Shown here: piece by piece, positions 54,422-62,477 of the stretch | Layout: each line of letters starts with the position of its first letter | Position numbering within the stretch: position 1 is the stretch's first letter | NCBI GenBank assembly: GCA_965221605.1 | Contig: CBDCSK010000013.1 | Span: 372,001 to 436,000 of the forward strand | Direction of reading: 5' to 3' | Source of the DNA: Aldehydirespirator sp965221605 | GTDB taxonomy: Bacteria; Actinomycetota; Acidimicrobiia; Acidimicrobiales; Aldehydirespiratoraceae | DNA length: 64,000 nt | The notes under the pieces: generated by a model | What the model was told of the DNA's origin: nothing | Databases searched by the model: none | What the model saw: only the letters and a program-made list of their open reading frames with translations | Translations under genes and position numbers: made by a program

Positions 54422-54927
54422 CGGTCCGTCTCGTTGTCAACGGCGAGAGGGTGAAGCTGGAGGTACCCCCCTCAGCCCGGCTCATCGACGTGCTGCGCGA
54501 CCACTTGGGCCTGACCGGCACCAAGGAAGCCTGCGGTCGCGGTGACTGCGGCGCGTGCACAGTGCTGGTGGGCGATCGGGCCGTCCCGTCGTGCCTGATG
54601 CTCGCGGCTCGAGTGACAGAACCGGTGCTCACCGTGGAGGGCATAGCGCTGGACACCGCGGCTCTACGGGAGGCTCTCGCGGATCTCGGCGGTCTGCAGT
54701 GCGGATACTGCACACCCGGCATCGTTGTTCGGGCCCACCAGCTGATAACCGGCGCCGGCCGCGGGGGCTCCATGAACATGCGGCACGAGCTCGCCGGGAA
54801 CTTCTGCCGGTGCACCGGGTACAACGGCGTGATCGCGGCCATCGAGCGCTTGGCCACGGCCGTCGCAGCGGGTGATCCCGTCACTGCTGACCGCACGGTC
54901 CAGGCTGTGGGAGGCAGCGACCGTTGA
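54418..54927 (+). CDS. Molybdenum hydroxylase [2Fe-2S] subunit
   Basis: 169 residues from GTG 54418. The plant-type cluster uses Cys39, Cys44, Cys47 and Cys59 (EACGRGDCGACTVL ... SC); the second cluster uses Cys95, Cys98, Cys130, Cys132 (QCGYCTPG, NFCRCTGY). This is the electron-transfer subunit of xanthine dehydrogenase/CO dehydrogenase/4-hydroxybenzoyl-CoA reductase-type enzymes. Start and stop overlap both neighbours by four bases, so the three proteins are made together. Confidence 0.94.
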   Translation: MTVRLVVNGERVKLEVPPSARLIDVLRDHLGLTGTKEACGRGDCGACTVLVGDRAVPSCLMLAARVTEPVLTVEGIALDTAALREALADLGGLQCGYCTPGIVVRAHQLITGAGRGGSMNMRHELAGNFCRCTGYNGVIAAIERLATAVAAGDPVTADRTVQAVGGSDR

Positions 54928-57900
54928 CAGTCCTCGGTCAGCGGGTACGACCCAACGAATGGGAGCAACGGACCTCGGGCGCGGCCGTCTACACGACCGA
55001 CATCAGGCTGCCGGGAATGCTGGAGGCGCGGATACTGCGCAGCCCCCACCCCCACGCCGACATCCTCAGCATCGATACCAGCCGGGCCGCGGCCCTCTCC
55101 GAGGTGGTGACGGTGATCACCGCCGACGACCTGCCCGACCGCACCTACCTGCACCTCGGCGAACCCTTCCGGGACCGGTCGGCGCTGGCTCGCGGACGGG
55201 TCCGCTTCGTCGGTGAGGAGGTGGCCGCGGTGGCGGCCCGCACCCGAACCGCGGCCGATGCTGCCCTCGGTCTGATCGACGTCTCCTACAAGCAGCGAGA
55301 GGCGGTACTCAGCGTCCCGGTCGCCCGAGCACTCAAGGCACCGACCGTCCACGACGACGCCATCGGAAACCTGGCCCTGCAGACGGTGCGCCCGTACGGC
55401 GACCCCGAATCGGCCAGATCGGCCGCCGATGCCGTCGTCAGCGACCAGTACGTCTACGGGGCCGCGGCTCACGTCTGCCTGGAGCCGCATTCGATCGTGG
55501 CCCGCTGGGATCCGGCCCGCCAGCGGCTCGATCTGTGGGTGTCCACGCAGGCGCCCTACTTCGTACGCAAGGAGGTCGCGCACATGCTCGACCTGCGCCC
55601 CGAGCAGATCCGCACCCACCCCGTGGCCGTGGGCGGCGGATTCGGCGCCAAGGCCAAGGCCGGCTGCCATGAGGTGCTCGCGGCTGCGCTGGCGATGAGG
55701 ACGAGGCATCCGGTGCGCCTCGTGCTCGACCGGGACGAGGAGTTCGCGGTCACGGCCGTCCGCCACGCCTTCAAGGTCAACATCGCGACCGGCGCCCGCA
55801 GCGACGGCACGCTCACCCACCGGGACTGCTACGTGACGGTCGACAACGGCGCATACAACCACGCCGGACCGTCGGTGGCTGTCTACGCAACGATGCTGGC
55901 CGCGGGCCCCTACCGGCTCGAAGGCTGCGAGACCGCGGTGTCGCTCGTCTACACCAACAAACAACCCGGCGCTTCGTTCCGCGGCTACGGCAACCCGCAG
56001 ATGACTTTCGCCACCGAGTCGCAGATCGACGAACTGGCCGGCAAGCTCGGCATGGATCCGGTCGAGTTGCGTCTCCGCAACGCCCCGGCGACTGGCGACA
56101 CGACCCTGACCGGCTGGCGCCTCGGATCGGCCCGCCTGGCCGAGTGCCTGCAGCGGGCCCGCGACGAGATCGACTGGGACACCAAGCGAGCGCTCGGAGG
56201 CGGGGGGCGAGGGGTGGGTCTGGCCGCCGCGGTGCACGTGTCGGGGGCCAACGCCTTCGAGCACTCCGAGTTGAGCGAGGCCGCGGTGGAGGTGCGCGAC
56301 GACGGCACCGCCCGGGTCTGCTTCGCGGGCGCCGACGCCGGCACCGGACAGGCTGCGTTGCTGCGCCAGATCGCGGCCGACGAGTTGGGCCTCGACTTCG
56401 ACGACATGTCGGTGACCATGATGGACAGCCACGACGCCCCCCAGGATCTCGGAGCATGGTCCTCGCGGGGCACGGTGTGGAGCGGACACGCCACCGCCGA
56501 TGCAGCCCGAGGAGCGGCCGGGGCCCTCAAGGCCGCGGCTGCGGCCAAGTTCGGCACCGATCCGGCCCGGGTGCAACTGGTGGAGGGCGAGGCCCGCTGC
56601 GGCGCCGACGCCGTTCCATTGGGCGACCTGGTGGCCTTGACCGAGGGCGCTGCCGACGGGTGCCTGCGGGTCGAGGGGAGCTACCTCACCGATGTCGACA
56701 AGATGGACAAGGTCCATGGCCTGAGCCACTTCTCGCCTGCCTACTCGTATTGCGTGCAGGCCGTCGAGGTGGAGGTCGACAACGCCACCGGCCAGGTCAA
56801 GGTGCTCGACGCAGTGACGGTTCACGACTCGGGCACCGCGCTGAACCCCGCGGCCGCCGAAGGCCAAGCGGTCGGCGCCATGGCCATGGGGCTGGGCGCG
56901 GCGCTCAGCGAGGAGCTCGTCTACGAACAGGGTCGCATGGTCAATCCCACCTTGCTCGAGTACCGGGCACCCCGAGCCGGGGACCTTCCACCCATCCGGG
57001 CCGTGCTGCTCGACGGGCAGGATCCAGCCGGACCCTACGGAGCCAAGGGCATCGGCGAGATCGGAGTGGTACCCACGCCCGCGGCGGTGGCCAACGCAGT
57101 GGCGCACGCCACCGGCGTGCGGGTCCGGGAGATCCCCATCACCCCCGACAAGCTGCTGCCCCACCTGAATCCGCACACATCGACGGCGCTGACAGCCCGG
57201 CGCCGACCCCGGAACATCGCGTACGAACTGCACTTGATCTGGATCGACCTCGTGCGGGCCCTCTACGGCCACGGCCTGTTCAAGCTCCTCGAACGCCTGG
57301 CCCGCAGGCGCAGAGCCAAGCGCAGCCCGATGTCGCCGCTGGCGCCGATCGAGTCGATCGAGCGGCCTACGAGCCCCGAGGAGGCCACCGCCGCCTGTTC
57401 GGACCGCGAGGCCGAGACGGGCTACATCGCCGGGGGAACCGACCTGCTGGTCGCCCGCAGGCAGCGGCCGGCCACGCCGGTGCGCCTGGTCGACACCACC
57501 TCCATCGCCGAACTTCGCCGGATGGAGGAGACCCCCGATGGCGGCCTGCAGGTCGGTGCGGCCGTCACCCTCGAAGACCTGCGTCGCCGGCTGGCACGAC
57601 CTGGGGCCCTGCCCGGCGAGGCCATGCTGGCCGATCTGCTGGATGAGCTCGCCACCAGCCAGATCCGGGAACTGGCCACGGTGGGCGGCAACCTGCTCCA
57701 GGACAAGCGCTGCGCCTTCTACCGCAACGGCTTCGGCTGCTACAAGCGCAGGGGCCGGATGGCTCCGTGCTACGCGGTGCTGGGCGACCACCGGTTCCAT
57801 CACGCGGTGCTGGGCGCCCACCGCTGCCAGGCCGTCACCCCGTCGGACCTCGCTACCGGCCTGCTCGCCCTCGACGCCCTCGTCCACAGCCGGACGCCCG

Positions 57901-58349
57901 GATCGAAGCCGCACCGCCGCCGATCCGTCGACCAGCTCTACTCGGGACCGGGCGAGCCCCACCTGGACTCCGGCGAGCTGGTCACGGCGCTGGAGGTGCC
58001 CGCCGCGGCTCGCGCCCGTCCGGCCGCCTTCGAGAAGCTGAGGCTCTACGCGGGCGACTTCGCGGTGTGCTCAGCCGCCGTGTCGGTTGACATCGCCAAT
58101 GACGGCATCACCATCGCCGACGCCAGGGTCTCGCTGGGGGCGGTGGCGCCGACGCCCTACCGGGCCGAACGCAGCGAGAAGCGTCTGGCCGGCATCCGGC
58201 TCGACGATCGGGCGGGTCTCAAGGAGGCGTCGTGGGCATGGGTCCACGACACCAACCCCCTGCCCGGCAACGTATGGAAGGTCGAGGCAACCTGCGGCCT
58301 GCTGCTGCGCGCCCTGAACCGCATCGCGGCCAGCTGCGAACTGCAATAA
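54924..58349 (+). CDS. Molybdenum hydroxylase large (Mo) subunit fused to FAD subunit
   Basis: 1141 residues. Residues 1-760 are the molybdopterin subunit (AVGGGFGAKAKAG, GASFRGYGNPQ, GAYNHAGP, and the C-terminal GAKGIGE with the active-site glutamate). A basic linker follows, and from about 805 a complete FAD subunit (TGYIAGGTDLLVARR, RELATVGGNLLQDKRC). Four cysteines at 930, 939, 949 and 968 fall where 4-hydroxybenzoyl-CoA reductase carries its extra [4Fe-4S] cluster. The frame is continuous across the junction; an internal ATG at 57330 has no ribosome site. Mo-then-FAD order differs from eukaryotic xanthine dehydrogenase. Confidence 0.92.
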   Translation: MTVLGQRVRPNEWEQRTSGAAVYTTDIRLPGMLEARILRSPHPHADILSIDTSRAAALSEVVTVITADDLPDRTYLHLGEPFRDRSALARGRVRFVGEEVAAVAARTRTAADAALGLIDVSYKQREAVLSVPVARALKAPTVHDDAIGNLALQTVRPYGDPESARSAADAVVSDQYVYGAAAHVCLEPHSIVARWDPARQRLDLWVSTQAPYFVRKEVAHMLDLRPEQIRTHPVAVGGGFGAKAKAGCHEVLAAALAMRTRHPVRLVLDRDEEFAVTAVRHAFKVNIATGARSDGTLTHRDCYVTVDNGAYNHAGPSVAVYATMLAAGPYRLEGCETAVSLVYTNKQPGASFRGYGNPQMTFATESQIDELAGKLGMDPVELRLRNAPATGDTTLTGWRLGSARLAECLQRARDEIDWDTKRALGGGGRGVGLAAAVHVSGANAFEHSELSEAAVEVRDDGTARVCFAGADAGTGQAALLRQIAADELGLDFDDMSVTMMDSHDAPQDLGAWSSRGTVWSGHATADAARGAAGALKAAAAAKFGTDPARVQLVEGEARCGADAVPLGDLVALTEGAADGCLRVEGSYLTDVDKMDKVHGLSHFSPAYSYCVQAVEVEVDNATGQVKVLDAVTVHDSGTALNPAAAEGQAVGAMAMGLGAALSEELVYEQGRMVNPTLLEYRAPRAGDLPPIRAVLLDGQDPAGPYGAKGIGEIGVVPTPAAVANAVAHATGVRVREIPITPDKLLPHLNPHTSTALTARRRPRNIAYELHLIWIDLVRALYGHGLFKLLERLARRRRAKRSPMSPLAPIESIERPTSPEEATAACSDREAETGYIAGGTDLLVARRQRPATPVRLVDTTSIAELRRMEETPDGGLQVGAAVTLEDLRRRLARPGALPGEAMLADLLDELATSQIRELATVGGNLLQDKRCAFYRNGFGCYKRRGRMAPCYAVLGDHRFHHAVLGAHRCQAVTPSDLATGLLALDALVHSRTPGSKPHRRRSVDQLYSGPGEPHLDSGELVTALEVPAAARARPAAFEKLRLYAGDFAVCSAAVSVDIANDGITIADARVSLGAVAPTPYRAERSEKRLAGIRLDDRAGLKEASWAWVHDTNPLPGNVWKVEATCGLLLRALNRIAASCELQ

Positions 58350-58365
58350 ATCTCATGTCATCCGG

Positions 58366-58394
58366 TTGTCGCCATTGAGTCCCTCCGCTACGGT
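58366..58394 (+). promoter_or_regulatory. Promoter of the small duplicated gene pair
   Basis: TTGTCG (58366-58371), 17-base spacer, TACGGT (58389-58394); the start codon is 36 bases further with GGAAGG in between. It lies right after the Mo-hydroxylase stop codon, so the pair is probably transcribed on its own. Confidence 0.45.
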
Positions 58395-58430
58395 GCAGCA
58401 AGTAGGACCAAAGACACTGGAAGGCAACCG

Positions 58431-58871
58431 ATGACAACGACCGGCAACTGCGTCCACGCTGGTGCTGACGGCGTGGCTGAGGCGTTCATCGATGCTCGCT
58501 GCCTGTACACGATGGCTCTGGACCGGCTCAGCGCCGGAGACATCCGATACGCGTCAGAGAAGGCGTGGTGCGCCACCAAACGCGCCACCGACGGCCTGAT
58601 CATCGCCCGAACCGGAAAGGTACCCGGTGAACTGCGGGACACCAGCCGCATGCTCCGAGAGATCTGTAGAGACGACCTCGACGTCGAACAACTCTCGGGT
58701 GGCTTCCACGAGGCGAAGTGTTCGCTCCATGAAGACTGCTTCGATCTCGGGCTCTGCGAACCGCTGAGCTACACGAAACGCGTCATTCGCGCGACAAGCG
58801 AGTACATCAATGAGGCCGAACGCCTATCCCGCGGGCGATCATCTCGCATTGACGCCGGGCCCGCCGGATGA
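58431..58871 (+). CDS. Small helical protein, PaREP1/HEPN-like, first copy
   Basis: 146 residues. The core DARCLYTMALDRLSAGDIRYASEKAWCATKRATDGLIIAR reads as a helical hairpin like PaREP1 or HEPN-type proteins, where small helical units accompany nucleotidyltransferases or act as RNases. No R-x(4-6)-H HEPN catalytic motif is clear. The second half (HEAKCSLHEDCFDLGLCE) contains three cysteines. The next gene, overlapping by four bases, is a paralogue. I do not recognise a function. Confidence 0.65.
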   Translation: MTTTGNCVHAGADGVAEAFIDARCLYTMALDRLSAGDIRYASEKAWCATKRATDGLIIARTGKVPGELRDTSRMLREICRDDLDVEQLSGGFHEAKCSLHEDCFDLGLCEPLSYTKRVIRATSEYINEAERLSRGRSSRIDAGPAG

Positions 58872-59034
58872 GTCCGTCGGCGCCGAGCCTGAACGCCGTC
58901 GCGTTCGCGGATGCCCGCCTGATGCATGAAATGGCCTTGGCGTGTCTCCGAGCGGGTGACGTTCGTGACGCCGCCGAGAAGGCGTGGTGCGCCACCAAAC
59001 GCGCCACCGACGGCCTGATCATCGCCCGAACCGG
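58557..59034 (+). repeat. 59-base identical direct repeat within the small-protein pair
   Basis: Bases 58557-58615 and 58976-59034 are identical by eye (offset 419) and encode the EKAWCATKRATDGLIIARTG core in both proteins. Outside it the genes have diverged to moderate similarity, so the core was duplicated recently or homogenised by conversion. Confidence 0.7.
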
Positions 59035-59257
59035 CACACAACCGGCCACGTCACCTGACACGACGCGAGCCCTGAAACAGCTTGCAAGAGACGAACAGAG
59101 TGTCCACCTCCTGTTGCGGCGCTACCGCCAGGTTCAGAGCGCGCTGCATGGCGACTGCTTCTACCTCGGTGCGTGCGAGCCGCTCGACCACACACAGAGG
59201 CTCATACGCGGCACCGGGAAGTACATCGCCGATGCCGAAGGGCTCGCTGCCGCCTAA
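58868..59257 (+). CDS. Small helical protein, PaREP1/HEPN-like, second copy
   Basis: 129 residues, homologous to the preceding gene across the whole length (DARLMHEMALACLRAGDV, then the identical AEKAWCATKRATDGLIIARTG segment, then LHGDCFYLGACEPLDHTQRLIRGTGKYI). ATG 58868 overlaps the upstream TGA. The stop TAA overlaps the stop of the convergent CoA ligase gene (CTAA). Conserved Trp-Cys and C-F-x-L-G-x-C-E-P suggest a maintained fold. Function unknown. Confidence 0.65.
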   Translation: MSPSAPSLNAVAFADARLMHEMALACLRAGDVRDAAEKAWCATKRATDGLIIARTGTQPATSPDTTRALKQLARDEQSVHLLLRRYRQVQSALHGDCFYLGACEPLDHTQRLIRGTGKYIADAEGLAAA

Positions 59258-60813
59258 CCGCCCGACGGCGGCTCAGCGGCGGCCTGCTCGGCCAGGAGGA
59301 ACTTGCGGATCTTGCCGACGCTGGTGCGGGGCAACTCGTCGATCAGGGTGATATCGACCGGGCGCTTGGCCTTGGCCAGCCGCTGCTCGCACCAGGCATC
59401 CAACTCGTTGACCGCAGGCGGGGCCGACGCGTCGGCGGCAACCACGAAGGCCACCGGGACCTCGTCGCGGATGTCGTCGGGGCGACCCACCACCGCGGCC
59501 TCGAGGACTGCGGGGTGCTCGGCCAGCGTGGACTCGACCTCGACGATCGACACGTTCTCGCCGGAGACCTTGAGTACGTCGGAGCGGCGACCGTCGAAGT
59601 AGTGGCGCCCGGTCTCGTCGCGGATTGCCCGGTCGCCGGTCAGGAACCAGCCGTCCCGGAAGCTGGCCGCGGTGATGTCGGGGGCGTCGAGGTAGCCGGC
59701 GAACAGGGTGATGCCGGGCTCGCCGCCCACGACCACCTCGCCGACCACGCCCGCCTCGACCGGAGCCCCGTCTGCGTCCTGCACATCCACCTGGCAATCC
59801 GGCGAGGCCCGGCCCATCGAGGCGTGGTGGGGGTCGGCCGCCTCGTCGGTCAGGACCGCGGGGATGGTCTCGGTCATGCCGTACAGCTGGCGGGGGCGGC
59901 AGCCGAACCACTCCGCCACCGTGGAGTACTGGTCGGCGGCGATGTTCTGCGCGTACCAGCAGTGGCGCAGCCGCACCCCCTCGGCCGGTCCGCCTCGGGC
60001 CAGGATCATGCGGATCGGCGCCGCGAAGAGGCTGGCGCAGGTGGCTGAGTGGCGGGCGGCGGCCGGCAGGAAGCCCGAAGCTGAGAAGGAGGGCATCAGA
60101 GCCACGCTGGCCCCGGTCCAGATGGCCGACGCGAACGAGTAGTACTGGGCGTTGGCGTGGAACAGGGGAAGCACCACCAGCTGGCGGTCGTCAGGGGCAA
60201 GCCCGGCCGCCTCTGCCATGACCTTGCCTGCGAAGGCGTAGTTGGCCTGCGTCACCTCCACGCCCTTGGGCCGGCCGGTGGTGCCGGAGGTGAACATCAC
60301 GGCGGCCCGATCATGTAGGCCCGGCGCCGGCCTCTCCGATGCGACCAGGGGTGCCGCGTCGAACAGGGCCAGCGCGGTGTCGGCCTCGTCGATCTCGATC
60401 ACAGGCAAGTCCGGACGTCCCGCCTCCTCAGTGGCGGCCCGGTAGGTGCCGGCCCGCGCGCCGGCGCAGAGGCCGACGGCCGGGGCGGTGCGCTCGATGT
60501 GACCGGCCAACTCGGGGGTGCGTCCCATCGGGTCCGACGGCACGATCCACGCCCCGAGACGGGCCGCGGCCAGCCACACCGCGATGAACGTCGGGGAGTT
60601 GGTCAGGGCCAGATGCACGGCCGAGCCCGCCTCGGCCCCGGCCGCGACCAGCGTCCCGGACACCCGGTCCACGACCTGGTCGAAGTCCCCGTAGGACCAC
60701 CGGGCGACATGTGTGGCGGGGGTCTCGAAGACCAGGAACGTCTCGTCGGCCCGCGCCGTGACAGCCCGGTCCCACACCGATGCGAAGGACACGGGCTCAG
60801 CCCAGGCATTCAC
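59254..60813 (-). CDS. Acyl-CoA synthetase / AMP-dependent CoA ligase
   Basis: 519 residues from GTG 60813, which overlaps the hydantoinase B stop (GTGA). Adenylation motifs: MFTSGTTGRPKGVEV, YGMTETIPAV, GWFLTGDRAIRDE (hinge Asp) and the C-terminal RTSVGKIRKFLL lysine. It activates a carboxylic acid with ATP and CoA. Coupled to hydantoinase subunits, it may activate the acid released by ring opening. Longer readings upstream are antisense noise. Confidence 0.93.
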   Translation of the reverse strand: MNAWAEPVSFASVWDRAVTARADETFLVFETPATHVARWSYGDFDQVVDRVSGTLVAAGAEAGSAVHLALTNSPTFIAVWLAAARLGAWIVPSDPMGRTPELAGHIERTAPAVGLCAGARAGTYRAATEEAGRPDLPVIEIDEADTALALFDAAPLVASERPAPGLHDRAAVMFTSGTTGRPKGVEVTQANYAFAGKVMAEAAGLAPDDRQLVVLPLFHANAQYYSFASAIWTGASVALMPSFSASGFLPAAARHSATCASLFAAPIRMILARGGPAEGVRLRHCWYAQNIAADQYSTVAEWFGCRPRQLYGMTETIPAVLTDEAADPHHASMGRASPDCQVDVQDADGAPVEAGVVGEVVVGGEPGITLFAGYLDAPDITAASFRDGWFLTGDRAIRDETGRHYFDGRRSDVLKVSGENVSIVEVESTLAEHPAVLEAAVVGRPDDIRDEVPVAFVVAADASAPPAVNELDAWCEQRLAKAKRPVDITLIDELPRTSVGKIRKFLLAEQAAAEPPSGG

Positions 60814-62450
60814 GACGTGACCGGCAGATCCTGATCTCGAGTGCCGGTCTCCGGCTCGCCGTACCCGCCGCCGCCGGGCAGCTCCAGGCGCACGCTGTCG
60901 CCGGGCTGGAGCGTGATGCGGGTCTGGGTGGTGACCGGCTCGCCGTTCACCTGGAACGACCCCGAGGCGCCCGGCTCGCCCCCGAAGATGCCCTGGGGAG
61001 GCTCGGTCAGCCGGCTGGTCACCGCGTTGAGCTGCCAGGGCCGGGCCGTGTCCACCTCGAACTCGATCACCTGGCCCAGGCCGCCGGGCTGCGCGCCCGC
61101 CCCTCCCGAGCCGGGGCGCAGCGCCTTCTGCAGGAAGCGCACCGGGGCGGAGGCCTCGACCACCTCGATGGGCACGGCCGACACGCCGGTTGGATAGGAG
61201 CAGGCGTCGAGTCCGGGCTTGGACGCCCGGGCGCCCACCCCGCCCGCGTAGGTGAACATGGCGGTGATGAACGGGGTCCCGTCGTCGTGGTGGCCGTTCA
61301 CCTGCATCGTCCACACCGCGCCGGCGCCCTCGGCCATGGCCCCGTCGGGCTTCACCTGGGCCAGAGCCTTGAGCAGCGCGTTGGGCAGGAACATGCCGAC
61401 CACGTGGCGGGCCGTGCCCGGCTGCGGGGGCACGGCGTGCACCACCGACCCCTCCGGCGCCCGCATCCTGATGGGGGCCAGGCTGCCGTGGTTGTTGGGG
61501 ATGTCGGGGTTGAGGACCGAGCGCACCGTGAACGTGGTGTAGGCGTGGGTGTAGTTGCGGACCACGTTGATGCCCCAGGGGCTGGCGTCGCTGGAGCCCT
61601 CGTAGTCGACGATGATCTCCCCGGCGCCGGGATCCACCGTCATGGAGCAGACGATGTCGACCGTGCTCCCGTCGGCCAGGTCCAGCACAGCCGACGCGTC
61701 GTGGGTGCCGGCATCGAGCGCGCTGATGGTGGCCCTGGTGGCCGCCTCGGACCGCTCGATGATCTCGTCGGCCAGGTCCTCGATGTCGTCGAGTCCATGG
61801 GCGTCGCACAGCGTGGCCAGCCGCTGGGCCCCCACTTCGCCGGACGCCATCTGGGCGTGCAGGTCGCCGGCCATGTGGTCGGGTTGGCGGACATTGGAGA
61901 GGATGAACTTCCAGACGTCGCCGTTGCGCTCGGAGCCGCCGGTGCCGTCGCCCGCCATCAGCTTGCAGATCGGGATCCAAAGCCCCTCCTCGAAGCAGTC
62001 CCTCCCGCCGGCGCCGATGCCGTAGCCGCCCACGTCGGTGTGATGGATCGTGGACCCGAACAGGGCGATGAGCCTGGGCTGGCCGCCGGCCGCGGGGGTG
62101 CGCCACGCCGGCACCAGAACGGTCACGTCGAGGAGCTGGCCCGCCGTCTTGTAGGGGTCGTTGGTGATCAGCACGTCGCCGGGCGCCAGCGAATCCACCG
62201 GATACTCCTCGAGCATGGCGGCCGCACCCAGGGCCAGGCTGTTGATGTGGCCGGGTGTGCCGGTCACGGCCTGAGCCACCATCCTGCCCCGGCGGTCGAA
62301 CACGGCGTTGGCCAGATCGCCGGCCTCCCGCACGATCGGGCTGAACGCGGCCCGCTGCAGAGCCCGGGCCTGCTCGTTCACGGTGGAGATCAGCGACTGC
62401 CAGAGGATCTCCAACTCCACGGGGTCGAAGGTGCGAACCGTGCTACTCAT
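60810..62450 (-). CDS. hyuB: Hydantoinase B/oxoprolinase-family subunit
   Basis: 546 residues. Family segments: FDPVELEILWQSLISTVNEQA, SPIVREAGDLANAVFDRRGRMVAQ, PGDVLITNDPYKTAGQLLDVTV, HHTDVGGYG and the C-terminal GGGGYGEPE. With the HyuA subunit it forms an ATP-dependent amide hydrolase (5-oxoprolinase/N-methylhydantoinase type) or an acetone-carboxylase-like complex. Starts at ATG 62450, 27 bases after hyuA. Hydantoin-type rings fit the nitrogen-heterocycle theme of the window. Confidence 0.93.
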   Translation of the reverse strand: MSSTVRTFDPVELEILWQSLISTVNEQARALQRAAFSPIVREAGDLANAVFDRRGRMVAQAVTGTPGHINSLALGAAAMLEEYPVDSLAPGDVLITNDPYKTAGQLLDVTVLVPAWRTPAAGGQPRLIALFGSTIHHTDVGGYGIGAGGRDCFEEGLWIPICKLMAGDGTGGSERNGDVWKFILSNVRQPDHMAGDLHAQMASGEVGAQRLATLCDAHGLDDIEDLADEIIERSEAATRATISALDAGTHDASAVLDLADGSTVDIVCSMTVDPGAGEIIVDYEGSSDASPWGINVVRNYTHAYTTFTVRSVLNPDIPNNHGSLAPIRMRAPEGSVVHAVPPQPGTARHVVGMFLPNALLKALAQVKPDGAMAEGAGAVWTMQVNGHHDDGTPFITAMFTYAGGVGARASKPGLDACSYPTGVSAVPIEVVEASAPVRFLQKALRPGSGGAGAQPGGLGQVIEFEVDTARPWQLNAVTSRLTEPPQGIFGGEPGASGSFQVNGEPVTTQTRITLQPGDSVRLELPGGGGYGEPETGTRDQDLPVTS

Positions 62451-62477
62451 GTTCGGCTCCTATCCCACTCGACTTCC

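Noticed and set aside
54336..57962. 1208-codon open frame antisense to the Mo hydroxylase
   Set aside because: Pro/Arg/Gly/His-rich composition without domains; it mirrors the third-position GC bias of a strongly supported gene on the other strand.
57330..58349. Separate FAD-subunit gene starting at ATG 57330
   Set aside because: No stop separates it from the Mo subunit and no ribosome site precedes the ATG; a fusion is simpler.
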